From Trichobilharzia szidati (lineage: Eukaryota; Platyhelminthes; Trematoda; Strigeidida; Schistosomatidae): a stretch of DNA of 64,000 bases. Position 1 is the stretch's first letter. Each line of letters opens with the position of its first letter. The position numbers were made by a program, and so were the translations under genes. The DNA lies in assembly GCA_944472155.2 (NCBI GenBank), contig OX235272.1:86930020-86994019 (forward strand), written 5' to 3'. This document shows, one piece after another, positions 44,281 through 56,035 of this stretch. Under the pieces are notes generated by a model. It did no database searches and was not told the origin of the DNA. It saw only the letters and a program-made list of their open reading frames with translations.

Positions 44281-44689
44281 CTACGTAGCTGTTACTAATT
44301 TTTATTACCGCCCTAACAGCAAACTTGTCAGTCAATTTTCCAGAAACTTCTCTCTACCAAGATATATATATATATAATATTTACGCGTCAGAGCAGATGC
44401 ATCCACTCCTTGTGACTTATAATTTCAAATAAAACTATATTCTTCTTCGATATTACTAATCTTTTGCCTCATTTCTCTGTTTACTGTCTCTATTCTGCGT
44501 TTCGTTTTACTTTCTTCTGTGGCTTTGTTTGCTGAGTGAAGTGTGGTAAGTCGAACTGTTACACATCACTGCAAAGTTCTATTTTGAAACCAGTCAGTCA
44601 GTCAGACATGTCAGCTACCTTGTCATCCTGATGTTTTATCTTACCATGCCACTCTTAAAATATGCTCGTTGACAGACAAAAGTATGTTA

Positions 44690-44795
44690 AATTTTACACT
44701 GACTTGTATTTCTTAAAGATTATAGGTTGTGCGCAGCTGATGAGAAGCAATGAAATAAAATGGATTCATGCTATTCTACACCAATGTTTGTTCTT
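44690..44795 (+). mobile_element. PLE family D tail fragment
   Basis: GCAGCTGATGAGAAGCAATG and ATTCATGCTATTCTACACCA match the 3' end at 41475-41540. Confidence 0.65.
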
Positions 44796-44799
44796 CCTC

Positions 44800-45590
44800 A
44801 CCTCAAAACTGAATTCATTCTAAACATCTCATATAAGTCTGAAGAGTAGTACTGACCACATGCTATTCGCCTCATCAACAGAATCAATATTGCTCACATG
44901 AATTATCCATTCTGAGAGAAACTTTCAATTTCTTCAAGGAAAAAACTGTTCCATTTAAACATGTGTATACAAATTTCTCATCAAAAAGAGATGAAAGTGA
45001 ACGAGAAACACGTCTGTTTTTTCTCCGCAAAAATTAAATTTGTCCAATTTCAAATAATCTAATTATCAAAGCATTTTCATGTTCAATAGTGAGTGGTTCA
45101 ATGCAATGAGACGTAGCATATATTCCCTACCCGAAGGGAAGATATTTTAACGGTGAGTTAAATATGTCAAATGGTTTGAATGCTGGACACTGAATAGGCA
45201 GTAAGTATGTCTGCCTACTAAGTGAATTTATTTTACTAACTAACTTAATATAGCTTAATACGTGTTGCCCCGAAATACACTATGCTGATAGATTGGAAGT
45301 GTTATTTAGTCCAATTGTATGTGTTGATGTCTTAGTTTATTATGTATAAATAATTTGAGATATTTTGAGAAATTAGGTTCTCTATTCTGGGAATCTATTT
45401 TGATTAATATTCATCTGGAGTACAATGAACGATAAGATGTATGTTAAGTCGTATTGTGATACCAGTGAGAAGTCCATAATTTTGTTTACGAAATCAAGAT
45501 GGCCGCACATGTGAATAGCCCATTTTGTAACGACCAGAACCGACTCGTTGTGGTCCCAACACTGGATACCGACCTTTGTATCCTAATGTA
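44800..45590. other. No feature seen
   Basis: No supported exon. A (TA)n tract lies just left at about 44362-44378. Confidence 0.35.
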
Positions 45591-45599
45591 TACGTGTCC

Positions 45600-45885
45600 G
45601 AAATATTCCCTCAGACACTGTTAGTAACAGATTTCTGAAAAGACAGTAAAACGACGGTTATTCGTCGACGGATTTATGCGGTTCTATTGAGGAATATTAA
45701 AATTAGAAACTGAAAATTGCCACGAACAGTGGTATTGAGGAGGTAGCTATGCAGACATGGTGCATTTCTAAGTACAGAACAATTACTGTAGAACGAAATT
45801 AGTTAGCTGACGTTCAACCGTAAAAATAGCTGAGAATCAGATTGAATATTCCAAACGAGGTGGGATCAACAGCTCTGTCCAAAAG
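45600..45885 (-). pseudogene. Decayed relative of the 16616-16941 exon
   Basis: Minus strand: after an acceptor-like ATTCAATCTGATTCTCAG the sequence aligns with the exon at 16941, including NTTVRGNFQF against NGTVEVVFTI and GNISDTYTLGYKGRYPVL against KEILVSSYAVEAKHRFPVF. Two in-frame stops are present. The intron upstream (CGAGGTGGGATCAA) also matches 16965-16975, so it was a genomic, not processed, duplicate. Confidence 0.55.
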
Positions 45886-46194
45886 AATCACACAGCAAAC
45901 GATTCCCTCAGACAATTCAGATTGTCAAAGAACATATTATCAATGTGTCACACATCCACAAATGGAAGCACCCAGATTACAGATGAAATAGGAACAAGAA
46001 CAAATAATAATGAAGTTATATGATATTTAAACCTCAGAAGAATGACACACAGTCTGTGAGAGAAAAAGGATAGTCGAAATGTTATAATGAGTGTCAATAG
46101 TTCAGTTGAATTGTTCAGAAAACATTTTTCAAACAATTTCGGTTGTGCGCACTTCTAGAAAAATGTTTTCCCAGTGAAAACGGTAAATCGATTG

Positions 46195-46740
46195 GAAGCA
46201 TTTCATTATTTTATATTGTTATTGTTCCCTTGCGTTCTAAGTGGAACATACGGCTTCAATAACGTATCTCCACTTCTTCTATTTTCTGCCATCCTCTTCA
46301 CCTGGGTCCACGATTGACCAAACTCTCTCATGTCTTCCTCACACTACCTCCTCCATTTCACCCTAGCACTGACGACCCACTCGTTACTTCACATTAGGAT
46401 TCCACTCGAGCACCGGCCTGGCTGGCGTGCGATGCCATTTGATGGTCTCCTCGATGTATGCCCGATCCATCTCCATTTTATCCTACAAGTTTGTTGAGCA
46501 ATCGGCTCTTAGGTGGTTTGTTCCCACAGTTTCATGTTACTTATTATTTCTGGCCATTTGATCTTCAGTATGCAGCCAGTGAAGGCAGGCAGCTGTTCAT
46601 GAAAGTCTGCAGCCTGTTGGAAATCGTTCTCGGGACTCACGTGCAGTGCAAGTTTCTGACCCATAGAGAAGGACCAACTTGACACTGGTCCTTCATATTT
46701 GCCTTTAATCTTGGCATCCCATTTGCATTTACTAATCTTT
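46195..46740 (-). mobile_element. RTE-type LINE, 3' end
   Basis: Minus strand encodes SMGQKLALH-type remnants, WAMEMDRAYIEETIKWHRT-like (HTLRRP) block and the tail ending GTTCCACTTAGAACGCAAGG. Several frameshifts. Confidence 0.75.
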
Positions 46741-47109
46741 TGTACAAAATGTATATTACTGTGTCACACATTCTACTGATTAGTTCCCTTCATATGGTTA
46801 TGTGACTTAATCTTAGCATTCATCAATCTGTGACAGTTGGGGGGGGGAGACAATTACAGATCAAATTTTAACCTGATCATAACTTCTTTGGAATCGAAAT
46901 TAAGGTGCTTATAATTCACTACAATATTTTCATGAAGAATTCAATCAACTCAGTTGGCTCAGCTAAAATCATTGATGTAATAAAATTATCTAGTAAGGAG
47001 AAGCTACAGTGATGCCAGTGGACACCAATCCTTCGCTTAAAACTGAAGATCAGATTACCAAAATAGCTAAGTAACAGGAATCCATGACAACAAACAAACA
47101 AATAGTCTA

Positions 47110-47400
47110 TTATCCAAAAGGTATGCTTAAGTAATTGAAGATGGATCTAACACACTCTGAGAAGACCGGTGAGTGAAATCATACACCAGGCCCTTAAATG
47201 AAACCTGAATGAGAAACAGTGAGTTGAACCCTAGAGAGTGACATAGAAGAGATGATGTCACGAGGCGATGACAGGTTATACGCAATCTTGGAGACAAAGA
47301 CGATGAAGACTGAAGAGAAGAGGATGAAATGTAGGTGTGCTGTTGAGTCCCTAAATTCTAAGGGAACAACAATATAATATATAACATTTTGTGAACAACA
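47110..47400 (+). mobile_element. RTE-type LINE, short 3' remnant
   Basis: CACACTCTGAGAAGACCGGT, CCAGGCCCTTAAATGAAACC and TCTAAGGGAACAACAAT correspond to the family's last 250 bp. Confidence 0.65.
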
Positions 47401-47409
47401 GGGCATAAA

Positions 47410-47895
47410 TGAAGTTAGTGTTGTCCGTGTTATTCGGGCATAGCTATTAAAATAGTTCGCCTTTATACAAATGTAGTAAGAGTTATATATATATATATTA
47501 TATATCGCTGAAGAAACAGATGACAGAAATAATAAGCAATTAAATGATCCTGATCTGTTATGTAGAGCAGAAGAATGTGGTTATTTTCTTTAATTATTAT
47601 CAAAACAGAATAATTATTGATCCAAGCTGACTGAACCGATTCGGATAGGACCTAATATTACGCATAATTCAGCGTCGTTAACTCCAACTATAAATAAATA
47701 AGGCGAAATTGAAGCAAGAATAAAAATGTTCGACTGTCTTTCTCATTATCTTTATAAACCTTTTAGTAAGAATGACAAATAACCATGAATTTTGGGTGAT
47801 TCTATAAAATAAAGTTCTGCTTATTCTTTTGACAGAATGCTTACATTAATAGTGTTGATGCGCTGAATCATCGATATTTAAAAGTATTGTGATGT
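47410..47895. other. AT-rich with (TA)n tract
   Basis: (TA)n at about 47487-47506. No gene recognised. Confidence 0.35.
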
Positions 47896-47904
47896 ATGCA
47901 TGGA

Positions 47905-48235
47905 AAATTCAGAGAATTGCGGGATCTCATCATAAGCTGACATCAGTTAGAGAATCATTGTGAAACCAGCTCGGAGTACTGGACACTTGTTTCGTCCTAG
48001 TTTGGGACTCTTTACCAGTACGCACCCACCGGGTCCCAGTGGCTTAACGGTCTACGAGCTCGTTAGCCTTGTAACAAGAAGGTCCTGGAATTGAGCCCTG
48101 GTCGTGGGTGCGTACTGATGAACAGTCCCAAACTAGGCTGACAAAACAGCTAGCTGAACAGTACTCCTAGGTTTTCCAATTGTTCCCTAACTGATGTCAG
48201 CTCATCATGAAATCCACCAACGAATCAAAAATAAA
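47905..48235. mobile_element. Head-to-head Sm-alpha-like SINE pieces
   Basis: 47920-48030 is minus strand (GTACTGGTAAAGAGTCCC, AGGACGAAACAAGTGTCC); 48030-48235 is plus strand with tRNA-like head (CCCAGTGGCTTAACGGTC; B box TCCTGGAATTGAGCCCTG), hammerhead GTACTGATGAACAGTCCC and tail. Both ribozyme cores are mutated. Confidence 0.8.
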
Positions 48236-48239
48236 ATTA

Positions 48240-48735
48240 GTTAGAGCTATTTTTTACGTCATTGAAATGTTTCAAATATTTGATGAATAATCAAATTGTA
48301 ACTAGGGGGATGAAGATTGGTAAGTATTGACAAGGGTTGCGCAATATGAAAGAAACTCAGAAAATTAGGAGGTTAATGAAAGAGCATAGAGACAACTATT
48401 CAAAATAAATTATGTAACAAGTAGAAAGAATAAATAAACAGTCGGTTAACAAAAAGATGTTGCTAAGAAGTCATACAAAAATTGAGAACAGCATTATCGA
48501 CAAAGTAGAAGAACTTGAAGTATATCGAAGTGAAGAGGAATGAAGAGTTCTACTGGATCGCTAAGGCCTAGGCAGTGCAAAGTATACGGAAGCTTACCGT
48601 TTTCAACGGGAGGCTTCTTTTGACTTCACGGATGACTTTGAATGAATTTCCTTACATATTGAGTGATTATGTTGATATATGTCAATTATGCACTCCTTAT
48701 TGATCCACTGTTACTTTTAGCCATGTGGATTTTTA
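48240..48735. other. No feature seen
   Basis: No recognisable exon or repeat. Confidence 0.35.
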
Positions 48736-48739
48736 AAAT

Positions 48740-49050
48740 CTCGTAGCCTAGTTTGAGACTCTTCAACGGTACACACTTACCGGGTTTTGGACTCAGGACC
48801 TTCTGGTCCTGACCACTCAGCCACTGGGACCCGACTCCTCAGTGGCCAGCTCATGAATTCCAACTTCTGCCAATTGTCAATATAGCGTGATCACTGGACA
48901 GTATCATCGCTAGCGAGTATTTGTCCTCACACCTGACCTGATGTACCCCACTGCTCACGACTTCTCATTAGAAATCAGGTAGCTACCTACAGATGTCAGC
49001 TCATGATGAAATCCTGTGACCAGTCAATTCCCTACAAACCAACAGTACAG
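48740..49050 (-). mobile_element. Sm-alpha-like SINE
   Basis: Minus strand: 5' body (GAATTCATGAGCTGGCC region), tRNA-like head (CCCAGTGGCTGAGTGGTCAG; B box GAGTCCAAAACCCGG), hammerhead (GTACCGTTGAAGAGTCTC, TAGGCTACGAG). A tail fragment on the plus strand follows at 48985-49045. Confidence 0.75.
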
Positions 49051-49054
49051 AAAA

Positions 49055-49865
49055 TTAGTCTGTAAGAGGAATCAGAAATGAAAAGAAGCTGAAGTCCACT
49101 GTGATAGCCATGTTTTGGTTCAAGCAATGCTAGCTTAGACTTATTTGTCACATAACGATAACTAATAAGCTCGATATCCTTGAACCTTAATAAGTGAAGC
49201 AAGGTTCCGAGAAATGTGTTTGCATTATTAAATACCACCTCTGTAGACTGATAATTGACAAATCCACAGAGAAGATGTATATTAATATATTTTGGTTTAG
49301 TTGCATCCTGTGAGCTGAATAGTTTAGTAGGCTCCTTATCAATCGTGGCCACTAACAATACCATTAATAAATATCTAATGTGCTTTGTAATCACAGGGTT
49401 TCATCACTTGATATTACTAATGAGGCTTGACTGGAACTCTGGTTTTCCATACATTCATAGTTTCTCAACCACACACATACACACCAGTTAAAAACTCACC
49501 CTATGACACTTAGTTCGAATAAGACGGAGAAAAGTAGTCAAACGATGCCTGCGATTCCAGTAACAAAACTGTGTAGAATACGTTTTCGGCGACGTGAATA
49601 TTGTGAGCTTAAAAGACTGCTTAGAAAACTGTTACATGAAATGTAGGTCGTTTCACTAGCACGGCATTACTCACACAGGATAAGCAGGAACCTTCATAAT
49701 TAACTGTTATTCCAAATTGTCTGGTGCAGTCGTAGGAGCAAAATAGGTGAATTAGCTGTAAGTGTAATAAAAATCGTCATTTTTTGTGGAAAAAACCTGT
49801 GGTAAAGATAATTACAAATAGTGGGTTTTAGCCTTAACAATGTTTGATATTTCTGTCTACCTTGA
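49055..49865. other. No confident feature
   Basis: Overlapping open frames on both strands at 49032-49491 show no domain or splice support. Confidence 0.3.
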
Positions 49866-49869
49866 TTAT

Positions 49870-50485
49870 TATTATTATTATATTATGATTATTCCCTAGG
49901 GGTTCGAGTGGAACATAGGGTTTCAACGGCATATCTCCATTATATTCTGTTCTATACTGTCCTCTTCAGTTGGCCCCATGCTTGTTCATCGGCTCTTATC
50001 TCCTCCTCACATGATCTCCTCCATTTCACCCTCAGATGTCCAACTCGCTACCTCCTATTCGAGTCCTCCTAGGGGGTTTTCCTTGCATGTGATTTCACGC
50101 AACGGTTTCGTCAGAGTGTGTCCAGTCCATCTCCTTTTTACATTGGAATATTTGTTGGGCAATAGATTCTTAATTGGTTCAATCTCCGCGTTCTTGACTG
50201 CAAATTCTTTCTGACCATCTCATCTTCAGTATAGAGTTAGCGAAGTCAGTTGTTGATGAAAGTCTGCAACAGTCTGTCGGAAACGCTTTTATGACACTAT
50301 AAGTTTCTTACCCATATAGAAGAACTGATTGGACATTGTAGTTGAAAATCTGAATTTTGTTCTACACTGATTTTAGAGTGAAGGAGGTCTGTCTTGCTTT
50401 TCTGGTTCTGGTTTTAACATTCTAATCCTCGCCATCCTCCTGTGGTTGAAACGATACTGCCTAAATTAGTTAAAAAATCGATCAC
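49870..50485 (-). mobile_element. RTE-type LINE, 3' end
   Basis: Minus strand carries the decayed C-terminal region (THLGS/ IVSTTGG start near 50470, KDIRIFNYNVQS, RWSER, KMDWTHSDETVA) and the tail GTTCCACTCGAACCCCTAGG. Confidence 0.75.
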
Positions 50486-50489
50486 CGAC

Positions 50490-51045
50490 GAATTTCTCCG
50501 GTTGATGATGATTATTGGTAGTTGTTATTGTTTGGTTCTGTTCAACACCTACATCTAATCTATGTTCGCTTGAAGTCCTTTCTTTTCTGCTTACCTCTTC
50601 TACAAGTTTACTGGTTACCTCCTGTAGATCTTCTAGTTTATGTGACGTAGACTTAGATCGTCTTAGAAGTCCAGATCGTGTGCCATTTCATTATCAATCC
50701 AATGTCTTCCTGTCTTCTTGCTCCCTAACCTGGTTTATGCTTTAAAAGTGAAAAGATGAAGGCATTCAATTCGGAGGAAATGTTAATCTTGATAAAACAA
50801 ACTGATGATGACGTTATATGCTCAGATTTCATAAAAAGTGCCCTTCATTTCATTTCATAGGATTTTCTTTTTGTCTACTCAAAGATAACTACATGTATGC
50901 ACATCAATTTGAAGACTATTCTGCATTAAAATGTTTAGATTCTAATTCACAAAGTCATTTTCTTCTGTTTTATTTATTATTTTTAATTCCCTCACGTTCT
51001 CGGTGGGATATAAGGCTTCAAGCTAGAGGCTTGAAGTTTCTGTAG
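50490..51045. other. No confident feature
   Basis: The minus strand at 50500-50750 could encode a charged peptide (LRRSKSTSHKLEDLQEVTSK) that joins the RTE fragment at 50485; whether it belongs to it is unclear. Confidence 0.3.
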
Positions 51046-51049
51046 CAGT

Positions 51050-51240
51050 GGTGATTATTTTTACAGAATGAGGTTGCTAGTTTCATGCCCAACCTTTCCT
51101 CTTTACCAGCTTTCCATCTGGCTTAGCAAGGTAAAGGAGGAGTGCGTCGGGGGCCGGGGATCGAACCCCGGGCCATGTGCATGGTTGGTGAGCGTTCTAA
51201 CCGCTGTGCCAATGACGCTCTTTTCTTTTGAATTCTAGAA
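51050..51240 (-). mobile_element. Composite SINE: tRNA head, RTE 5' body, RTE 3' tail
   Basis: Minus strand: A box GGCACAGCGGTTAGAACGC and B box GGGGTTCGATCCCC at the head. The body (GGTAAAGAGGAAAGGTTGGG, CATGAAACTAGCAACCTCAT, CTGCTACAGAAACTTCAAGC) parallels the RTE 5' region at 60640-60735, and the end (GAAGCCTTATATCCCACCGA, GTGAGGGAATTAAAAATAAT) parallels the RTE 3' end. Confidence 0.75.
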
Positions 51241-51639
51241 ATCAAATTTTACACTTTCTTTTCTCTCTCTCTCTAGTTAAAGAATAATTTAACATTTGTA
51301 TACCAGTAGATTATAACGCTCTAATAATTTAGTTTTATTTACTTACATTTTTTTTTCAATTCTCCAGTCGACTTGTGTATAGTTAACCGGTGAACTGTGA
51401 AGCATACTTCCTTACCTGATTAAGGGTAAGTCAACAAGTTGACTTTAAAAATTAGTCAAGTATATAATTTGAAATAATTCAAGTGAATAATGAACACAAA
51501 CAAAGAGGATTCATTAGGCTACACATAAGCGCAAACATTATCATAACTTAATTCAGTGTACAGTTAGTTTCAAGGGAAAAGGGACACCTGTAAACTATGA
51601 GCCTATCTAAGGACACTTATCATCACAAAACAGTCTAAT

Positions 51640-51845
51640 CTCTACTTAGACTTTCTCAGCTTTGTAAACGTCTTCGACAGCCACTTCAACACTACAGAGG
51701 TCCTCAATCCTATATTAACCTAACTTAACAGTTGAATGACTATGCCACATGTCAAGTGATCCACAACGGATAACTCAGCTAAGAGGCATTTGAAGTGGTG
51801 ATAGGAGTAAGACAAGCCTACCGCCTACTATAGACGAGTGTTTTT
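51640..51845 (+). mobile_element. RTE-type LINE, reverse transcriptase fragment
   Basis: FVNVFDSHFNTTEVLNPI, LNDYATCQVIHNG and FEVVIGVRQAYRLL correspond to the RT block also seen at 30480-30650. Confidence 0.65.
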
Positions 51846-51989
51846 ATAGTCATAATAAGTAACTTGTTAGAATGTTATGATGAAAGTGAATTGAAATAGA
51901 ATTTTAAGATTATTTATTATCCTCTTCTGATTTGACTGACTGGTGGTAATAATATCTTCCATATCTCTGGTATTTACATTGAGTCATTT

Positions 51990-52870
51990 CTGTTGCATGT
52001 GTTGGGCGTAGGTAGACTCAGTGAACCAGGACTCAGTAATCACTCTTTCACTCACTCCACCTATCTATATTACTTCTTAGAATTTCAACCCTCTTCCACA
52101 CTATTATGTGGTTGTGTGTTAATGCATGCAGTGCGATTGCTGAGCTTTTTTCTAAATTACTTATCTTCTCGGGGTCAACCATTCTTACCTTAGCTAAATT
52201 CTTATGTTCTGACAATCTGACTACCCCCGATCTACTAGTTTGACCTATGTAGTTGACTTAACTCACAGTCATTGCAAGGTATTTTGTAAATTATATTATT
52301 TTGTTTAATTGGGTCCACCGGGTCTTTTAGCCTACACAGCTTGTCTCTGAGTGAGTTTGTAGGTTTGAATGCCACCCTAATTCCTGCTTTATTGAGAATC
52401 CTATGTAGGGTCTCATATGTCCCCTCCTTATATGGTAAAACTACGTAGATGCCTTATATTCTTTCTTATTTATGTTATCATTATTAGTTTCACCATTATT
52501 TTTATCTCGCTTTTGACCTTTTTTGATATTCCTAATGAATTTATTTTAAAGGATAAGTAACTAACACCAACGCCTCTTCTATCTGTTTCATTTCATCGTT
52601 TAGGTCTTTTTTGTGCTACTTAGTGCTATTGCTCGGTTTGTTAGACACTTAACTAAGCAAGACTTTACAGATAGATAACGGATGAGATGAATTAAAGTCT
52701 AAATATCTAATATTAGAATGCGTTGGCTTTTTATAAATGCCAGTGTGCAGTTTACCTTCTTCTGTTCGTTTGATTTTACAATCTAACATCACAGCTAATT
52801 CTCCTTGTTCATTTTCCGATTCAAATGTGAATTTTATTCCCTTTACTAGTGAGTTTATATATATGTGTCA
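51990..52870 (-). mobile_element. Penelope-like element, minus strand
   Basis: From 52860 downward: FTFESENEQGELAVMLDCKI with KRTEEGKLHTGIYKKPTHSN and RYLDFNSSHPLSICK (end of RT domain); then a broken thumb region (YKEGTYETLHRILNKAGI), and the nuclease (NIIYKIPCNDCE; after a frameshift VNYIGQTS). Closest to the family-B type by motif wording. 5'-truncated. Confidence 0.8.
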
Positions 52871-52969
52871 AGAAGAAGAATATTACTGTATAACACTATG
52901 TGATTTATCAAAATGAAATATAATCCACCACAATGCCCAAGTTTTATATCTATACAGCCTACTAACACC

Positions 52970-53200
52970 GATAATACCCCTTATTGTGGTGGACTAGATT
53001 ATGGGCCAGACTAGGGGGAGTGATAAAACAGGAATACGTTGGACCGATAAGGTGGCTCTAGAAGATTCGAACTTCACCAAGGATTTATGTCCATTGTCGC
53101 ACAGGTGAAAACCAATAAGGTGACATAGGAGGCAACGAGGAAAACATAGAACTACAAATGATTATATGTGATAAGATGCCTAACCGACAACAAGCACTCG
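52970..53200 (+). mobile_element. RTE-type LINE, small RT fragment
   Basis: VVDWIMGQTRGSDKTGIRW and KVALEDSNFTKDLCPLSHR match the RT region after the LSP.LF block; the FADD motif is degraded (NFTKDL). Confidence 0.65.
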
Positions 53201-53224
53201 TCACCATCAGTGAGGGGAAATCTG

Positions 53225-53575
53225 GAGGTATTTTCAAGTATTGGTTTTGTAGGGATTTAGTTTGATTGGATGGAGGATTTCATCATGAGCTGACATCAGT
53301 TAGAGAACCACTGGAAAACCTGGGAGTACTGGACAGCTGTCTCGTCCTAGTTTAACCTCAGTGGCTTGAAGGTCTACGAGCTCGCTTACCTTGTAACCAG
53401 AAAGTCCTGGGTTCGAACCCCGGTGTTTGTATACTGATGAAGAGTCCCAAACTAGACTGACAAAACAGCTGTCCAGTAATCTCTGGTAGGTTTCCCAATT
53501 GTTCTCTAGCTGACATCGGCTCATGATGAAATCCTCCAACCAGTCAAACAAAATCCCTACAAAAGCAATACTTGC
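53225..53575. mobile_element. Sm-alpha-like SINE with inverted tail
   Basis: A tail in minus orientation (53230-53350) is joined to a plus-strand unit: tRNA-like head (CTCAGTGGCTTGAAGGTCTA; B box GGGTTCGAACCCCGG), hammerhead ATACTGATGAAGAGTCCC with GACAAAACAGCTGTCC, and the usual tail to 53575. Confidence 0.8.
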
Positions 53576-53579
53576 AAAA

Positions 53580-53995
53580 TTTTTATCTTTGTTGAACGAT
53601 CCTTATATATAAAAGTGCTGACTGTACAGCTAAGTGAATGAATTCGCCGCCGAAAAGAGACTCTTCGCTGAACTTTGTTGTTTTTATATTTATGTCTGGA
53701 TGGGTATTTTTCGTGAATGAATCATCAGAAAGTATCATTTTCATCGGCATATATAATTTTTTACTGGAAGAATATGTAAACGATCTCCGCGTAAGTTATA
53801 TTTGTAGAGGTCTTTAGTAAAAGGATTACTAGAATTAATACTGCTGCTACAGTTATGACTAAATAATAATCTTAAACTTTAAGTTAATGTGAAATTATAG
53901 AATTACCAAAAGATTTACGCGTACTGCTATGAATGTCCCTTCTGCAGTTTATTAAATTACTAGAATAATGAGAATTCTAATCTCACAATTTTCAC
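53580..53995. other. No feature seen
   Basis: No recognisable exon or repeat. Confidence 0.35.
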
Positions 53996-53999
53996 ACAC

Positions 54000-54725
54000 A
54001 TGATAAAGATTCCTGGCCAACAGGAACAACAACAACAGACAACAATCACCTATCTACCCACCTACCTGGGAAGTGGCGTTTCAACTACAGGCGGACGAAA
54101 CTGATGACGATATCAAAGCAGCGCGAATCCGGAAAGCAAGGCAAGCTTTCATTGCACTCTCAAGTCTGTGTGGAGATCAACAGCACTGACTGACTGACTT
54201 AGCATGAAAATGGAAATAAGATCCGGATTTTCAACTCCAATGTGAAGTCAGTGATAATTACTGTAAGTACGGATCAGAGACTTGGCGCCGCGCCGCGCCA
54301 CAAAGGCCACTTCGAACAAACTACACACCTTCATCAACAGCTGTCTTTGCTCAATACTACTCAAGATCAGATGACCGGCCAGAAAAGATCAGCAACAGGG
54401 AGGGATATCTTGTAATGAACCAACCAACCAACCAAGCCAGCAGGAAGCAATTGTGCAACAAATATGCAGGAAGAATTGCAGGTGGATTGACCACACTTCG
54501 AGAATCAAAAATGCCATCATCAAATGACATCACATGCTAGGGCGTCACTCAAGTGGGTTCCGAATGGGAAGCGGCGAGTTATTTGGTCGTCATTGCGAGG
54601 GTGATATGGAGCGGAAGAGGTGATGGGAAGAGGAGATGATGAAAGCATGTGGACAGACGTGGAGCCAGGGGATGAAAACTTTCGTGGAGAGACGACCGCA
54701 ATGTTATTTTCAAAAACTCTGGTTC
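54000..54725 (+). mobile_element. RTE-type LINE, 3' end with small duplications
   Basis: LPTYLGSGVSTTGGRN-type start, [31 protein letters not shown], then a decayed HTLR region and a C-terminal tail. Several short tandem expansions (CAACCAACCAACCAA near 54420, GACTGACTGACT near 54185) broke the frame. Confidence 0.8.
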
Positions 54726-54729
54726 TTCA

Positions 54730-55475
54730 ACTCTTTACTATTCAGCACATGAATACTTTCTAAATTATAAGTTGTTGTTTTTTCAAAAGAACAAGGAGGT
54801 AATAACCTTTTTAGTGAGAAATAGTTTGCAACTCATATCCCTGGAATTATTTAAAAAAAAGAGCTGTATTCCATAAAAGGATGAACGAATCTAGAACTTT
54901 GATAGTCATGAAGAAATTAGAGAGACAAAATTATATAAAATTCCTCTATCTCTTATAAGTAAAAGCAGGAAATGAAATTCATTTGAAAATCACAGATCAA
55001 AGAGATGAACAAAAAAGACAAACATTTTTTTCGTATTCCTTCTGAATTTGTATAAAATACTCAGCTTTAATTATAAACAAAGTCACGAGAGTCTAGAGCT
55101 TTATTCCACTAAAAAGTAGCTAGTTAATTATGTAAATCTATGCATGCTATTTATATCATCTGAAAGTGGAGACATGAAAATGACTCCACTTGTGCAGTTA
55201 GCAATATGAAGCTAACTCCGTTCGAACAGGAAATAATTCTATCCCTAAGAATAAGAATTAAGTGATTTTATTGGTAAGCTGGAAGGCTATACGGTAGTGA
55301 AGTAGGATTCGACTCGAGATTCCTTGACTAAAAGTCAAATGCTTAAGTGAATGATTTATGAAGAAATGGAATACAGAAGAATGCATCCAAGAAGAGACGT
55401 ATATCTCCTCTTGAATACATTTGGGGTAAAATTTTATTTTGACTTGATTTGTATGAAAAAGATTTTGGTCCTTTG
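54730..55475. other. No feature seen
   Basis: AT-rich; no recognisable exon or repeat. Confidence 0.35.
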
Positions 55476-55479
55476 ACAT

Positions 55480-55880
55480 AGGGAGAAATTGAATCGTTGT
55501 CAACGAAAATTCACTGTACAATGTACAACTTCAACATCATGTCTCCATTTAATTCTGTCCTCTGTAGTGCTCCTTAGTTGGCCACAAGATTGCCCACAAT
55601 CAATCATCTCCTCTTCACATGATCTCCTCTATGTCAGCCAAGGACCCACGCCTAGCCCGTCACTTCCTATTCTGGTTCTACTCAAGAGATGTCAATGAAC
55701 GGTCTCCGCAGCATGTGTCCAATAGATCTGCATTTTCTTCAACAATAGGCTGTTGGTTGGTTCGTTATCTAGCATAGTTCCTCTTTGCTAATACTTTTTG
55801 GCCGTCCATCTGATATTCAGTATGCAGTGAAGAGGGAGACTATTGATGAATGTCTGAAGAATGTTAGGAGTGCTTTTGAT
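55480..55880 (-). mobile_element. RTE-type LINE, 3' end
   Basis: Minus strand: remnants of FINSLPLHCILNIRWTAKKY, RWIGHMLRRPFIDIS and EEEMIDCGQSCGQLR, the family's last 130 codons, with several frame breaks. Confidence 0.8.
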
Positions 55881-55929
55881 AGCGTGACAAGTGTATGAAG
55901 TGATGTCCTTCAAATTTTGGTTCTTTATA

Positions 55930-56035
55930 CAAACAATATATAATTTAATTGGTGGATGTTGACTAGCAGTGGAATCTAGGATGCGCATTTCGTCCTATTT
56001 GGGTCTTGTCATCTGGATGTACACCCAGCCTCGGG
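55930..56035 (-). mobile_element. Hammerhead SINE, minus arm
   Basis: Minus strand: GTACATCCAGATGACAAGAC, CCAAATAGGACGAAATGCGC and ATCCTAGATTCCACTGC. Stem I (TCCAG/CTAGA), stem III (ATGCGCAT) and GAAA are intact; the CTGACGA box has lost its first bases (ATGACAA). Confidence 0.85.
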
